From Scortum barcoo (lineage: Eukaryota > Chordata > Actinopteri > Centrarchiformes > Terapontidae): a stretch of DNA of 64,000 bases. Position numbers and translations under genes: made by a program. Location: NCBI GenBank assembly GCA_023238725.1, contig CM041540.1, positions 5,462,708 to 5,526,707 on the forward strand, read 5' to 3'. The number at the start of each line of letters is the position of its first letter. The stretch's first letter is position 1. Below are positions 60,431 to 64,000 of this stretch, piece after piece. Under the pieces are notes generated by a model. It saw nothing but the letters and a program-made list of their open reading frames with translations. It did no database searches and was not told the origin of the DNA.

Positions 60431-63400
60431 TATCTCGCCTCCTTGAGCTGCTACATAAGTAAAATATTTCTGTCACCACCAGACTCGTTACGTTAATCCC
60501 TACCTAATCACTGTTTAGAAATGCAGCACAGCAAAATCGAGTTACTGCACTGGACTGACTTGAATCTCAACCCCGAGACCCACAGTGTTGTGCTCTGGGG
60601 GATTCAGCGGGTCCAGATGTGTGCGACATCTGTACAAGTTTTTACATCCACTTGAGTGAAAACTATACGCACAATGACGTCTGCAAGTCATCCAAATTTA
60701 GCATATCTCCGCTGTATGCAATTAGGTCATTCTCACTGTGTAGTCTGACAGCTTCTTCTCCAAAGGAAAGGGAGGAAAAGGAGCTGATGCGACTGTATCT
60801 AAATGAGGATTACTTTTTTTTTTTTTTTTAAGTACAGTGACATGAGAAGAAAGTATATTCCTCTCTCATTACCTGCAAGAAAAAGCATAAAAAAAACACA
60901 AAGGTATCGCAGCATGCAAAAGAAAATGGTGAGTCGTAATTACAGAGCATCTTCTGACATCTTTGTGACACCAGTCAAAATAACTGCGTGCGCGCCACAT
61001 CAAGAAACGGTGTCGTCGTAATGCAGTGCTGCTATATTAAGCAGAGTGATAACACCAGCAGAGATCCTGTCAGCAGTTAATTTCCCTCTGCTATACTTAG
61101 AGAGCGGACATTCTCATTAGTGATACTTAGTGATTAAATTAGCTAAGTTTAATACAAGTTTTTTAATTACAAGACTGTCAAGACTTCACTAATACTTTCT
61201 TCTAACAAAGTTTCCATTGAGCGTTGATGATGGAGTCACAACATTATCATTACAGAGCCTCAAATAACCAATGGTAAGTATAAAGTCCCTTAAACCTGTG
61301 GGTTTTTGTTGTTTTTTTTTTTTCAAATAACTATGCCCAACAGATTTCACTGCTGGCTCTTCCCTCCACTTTCATGCTACCCATACCATCAGTTCAAGGG
61401 CTTCTAGTGTTTCAAACAGAATTAAAATGTTAGTAAAGAGACTGTTTAATTTTCCAAGAAGTTTCATGCAATATTCCTTTTTTTTTCCACATCAAACCGT
61501 GAGCCCCTGAATGAACATGTGGAGGGCTGGAAGCCTGATGGAGTCTTTGAGTGGAATTGTGTTTACTGTGAATCGCAGGAAGAGTGGAAAGCAATTAATA
61601 AGTTTGTCAATGCTCCGGGTTCACGAGCGATGATGTACACTGCTATTTTCTACTTTTTGTTGTCAACGGAGGCTCAAATGCACCATTAATCATTTTCAGG
61701 AAAGGAACAAGATGCATTTCTTTTTTTTTTTTTTTTTGTTGCTGGTCGCCTAGCAACAGAGCAGTTAGGCTTTAAGCACTTGAATGCCAAGCGTACTGTA
61801 TGGTGTACTTGACTTCCCATGTCGAAAAATATGACCTCCTGACATCAATTTGAAGGCAGCATTTACAACACAGACGGGAGTAAAAAGGGAAACAAACTAA
61901 CAAAACATCCGCGGACTTGGATTTCTATTGAAAGACTACCAAACGTTTTCGCCACACAGAGACAGCAGAAAAAATGAGTAGTAGGAACAAAAGATGACGT
62001 GACGTGTTTTGTGTTCAGTTGCATAGACAGAAAATCAGAACACACAAACCCTTCAAAAAAAGGAAAGAAATCTACTAAAAAGCATCAACGCTTCATATAA
62101 ATCCGCCCAAAATCCGGTAATTTTGAGCTATGTTGTTGTCTGGCACTGTTTTTCTTGGTGTCAGAAAAATCTCACAACATTTTTTTTTTGTCACGTAGCT
62201 ACAGTTTTCTTTGCATATCAGCTGAATGTATCACGGCCAAAAATCATACGGTGATGTAAACAGGAAAACAGATTTTTCTATTAGCACCTGCATAAAGACA
62301 CCCGAACATAATGCATATTGTATTTTTAGTAAAGGGGTCTCTTAGCTATTACAGCTTTTCCAGCTACATGGACTGAATGCAACAAGTTCCTCCATTTCTC
62401 TGGAGGCTGTAGAAAGGCTTTCTTGTTAACTAAGGTAGAAATAGAAAAAAAAGAAGACTAAGAAAAATATCCTTTGAAAAAGTATGAAATCAGTGGTGTG
62501 GTTCTGTGTCATGAACAGGTCACATGCTGAGCAAAGCACAGGCTCTACCCTCGATGTACCGCTGGCTTTAACAACAATGACCATGCAAATGACATGCGGT
62601 TTTTGTTTCACACACTGAAAGTCTGTGCACATATACAGGAAGTTACCGTGAAAAAAGAAAAGGTGGGATAAAATGACTGTAGCCGACATTGTCTGCGTGG
62701 CACTGTACTCATTGAAACTCATTTCCCTGAGCTCCTCTAACATCAGGCTGTGCCTAAAAAAGGTCATCCTCATCATTCGCTGATTAGAGAAAAGGCACAG
62801 AGCCGAACAAAGCCACAGCGACGCGTAATGAAGGCTTCGGCGCTCGACAAGGCTCCACAACATTGTTGCGGGGATGTGTTCGCGCTGGGCAGCACTCCAG
62901 TTTTCTGGTGTAATTAGTCAATTTATAATAGTGGCAGAACTGAGTGTAATTCATTTTCAGTACTTACAAGTGTCATTCTGACAAAACTGCAGCGATGTAA
63001 ATAAACACGTCCACATCAGAGGCTGCGCTCATTAAACCATGCGGTAGAGAATAAATCTCTCAAACATGAAGATCCTCCTTTCAGATTCTGACTTTGATTA
63101 ATGACTTGAATGCCGCTTCCCACCTCAGCAGATGAAGAAAAGGCTTAAATGACCTTTCTCTGACTCCACTCCTACCTCTGTACCCTGAGAGATGCTATCT
63201 GGATGCCACGCATGCGAAGATAAAGCGTCCTGAAAAGGCCTTGCCATCTGCCGCCACCACCACTTTGACCTGGGTGTCCTTGGCGCCCTTGGCAACTCTG
63301 CTGCTAATTCCAACCATAAAAACTGAAATGATTGCGCTATGAATGAGCAAAATGGGACGACAGGGCTTTTACCAAACAAGTCCTGTCCCCATGCCAAGAG

Positions 63401-64000
63401 AATTAGCTCTAATTTGCCCCACTGCGACGTTCCCCTCGAAGCACGACAAATAAATCAGTCCTTGAGGTCTAATGGCTCCTGCAGGAGCCCGTGGTGAGAG
63501 CAGGCACAGAAAACATTGCACTTATTGTCTTCTTCATCCTCTCTAATTGCTGGACAGTGTCCCTCCAAGACAATTACTCTAAGAACCTTTATTTCTGTAT
63601 TAAAAGGAGGTGGGATGAGATATAACCAGCTACGAGTGACGTCAGCTTGTCAGCAACCCTCTAATCCTCCGAATCGCTGGTGTGACTGAGAGCATGTGAT
63701 GGGAATAAGGCCTGGCCTCAAATCAGTGAACTCGCCGTGATCTCTCAGAGGGAAAACAAGGACTGGGGCAGGAGGGTGCTGCAGTTATTCGTGTCAGTCT
63801 ATTAAGATGGGAGGCTATAAACAGAAACAGAAATGGTTTAATCAACCAAACCTTGCCACACGCTGAAGAAAACCAAGAGGGATCACGGACTCTGGGCCTC
63901 TTTCTAAAGCTGCTATTTTGCTCTGATGTTCTGGAGGAATACACTGTAGAAAAACCACACTCTCAGCAGAGAAACGAGCCTCGCTGGAGCAGAGCGTGAT

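Larger units (their letters stand above)
54012..64000 (-). other. lin7a intron 1 (5' part not seen)
   Basis: Assigned by position, since coding exon 1 should lie upstream on the - strand. I searched the reverse strand by eye for an exon ending in a Leu-Asp-Arg type sequence before GT and found none I would support. The stretch holds a family D repeat, a Tc1-like remnant, two family B copies and possible retroelement tails. A perfect CRE (TGACGTCA) lies at 63637-63644. Confidence 0.6.

Noticed and set aside
60117..60462. Three overlapping plus-strand frames of 77-101 codons
   Set aside because: They lie in a pyrimidine-rich stretch resembling a retroelement tail; Leu/Cys/Pro-rich composition explains them.

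Overview
This is a piece of a teleost fish nuclear genome, most likely a spiny-rayed (percomorph) fish. The genes have spliced vertebrate structures with GT/AG introns, the spacers are AT-rich, and dinucleotide and tetranucleotide microsatellites are frequent. Several interspersed repeat families look like ones typical of ray-finned fish. No prokaryotic features, CRISPR array, rRNA or tRNA genes were recognised.

Three protein-coding genes can be supported. myf6 (MRF4; 18305-19529, + strand) and myf5 (24592-26634, + strand) form a head-to-tail pair of myogenic bHLH transcription factor genes about 5 kb apart. They share the same three-exon layout and intron phases, and each has a TATA box and a complete reading frame of about 241 residues. 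A tail-to-tail neighbour on the - strand, lin7a (Veli/MALS scaffold protein), is visible as four coding exons between 37492 and 54011. Its first coding exon was not found and probably lies beyond the right edge. The order myf6-myf5-lin7a is the conserved vertebrate arrangement. In other vertebrates ptprq lies upstream of myf6, but I could not recognise any ptprq exon in bases 1-18200.

Layout: 1-18200 is gene-free upstream DNA that would be expected to hold part of the shared MRF4/Myf5 regulatory domain. It contains repeats, a diverged repeat array near 7.3-8.4 kb, an inverted-repeat (foldback) element at 13.1-13.5 kb and a candidate E-box pair near 15.6 kb. 18200-27000 holds the two muscle genes and their spacer. 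27000-37200 is intergenic, with a long GATA microsatellite and a short inverted-repeat transposable element (MITE-like) carrying two CRE and two AP-1 motifs. 37492-64000 is lin7a with its introns, which contain repeat copies and a decayed Tc1-like transposon.

myf5 and myf6 encode the factors that commit and maintain skeletal-muscle cells, while lin7a encodes an unrelated polarity/synaptic adaptor that is simply a long-standing neighbour. I see no convincing undescribed system. The points most worth checking are a MEF2 consensus that overlaps the myf6 TATA box, an upstream ORF that overlaps the myf6 start codon, a strong splice donor exactly after the lin7a stop codon, and the regulatory-motif-rich MITE.
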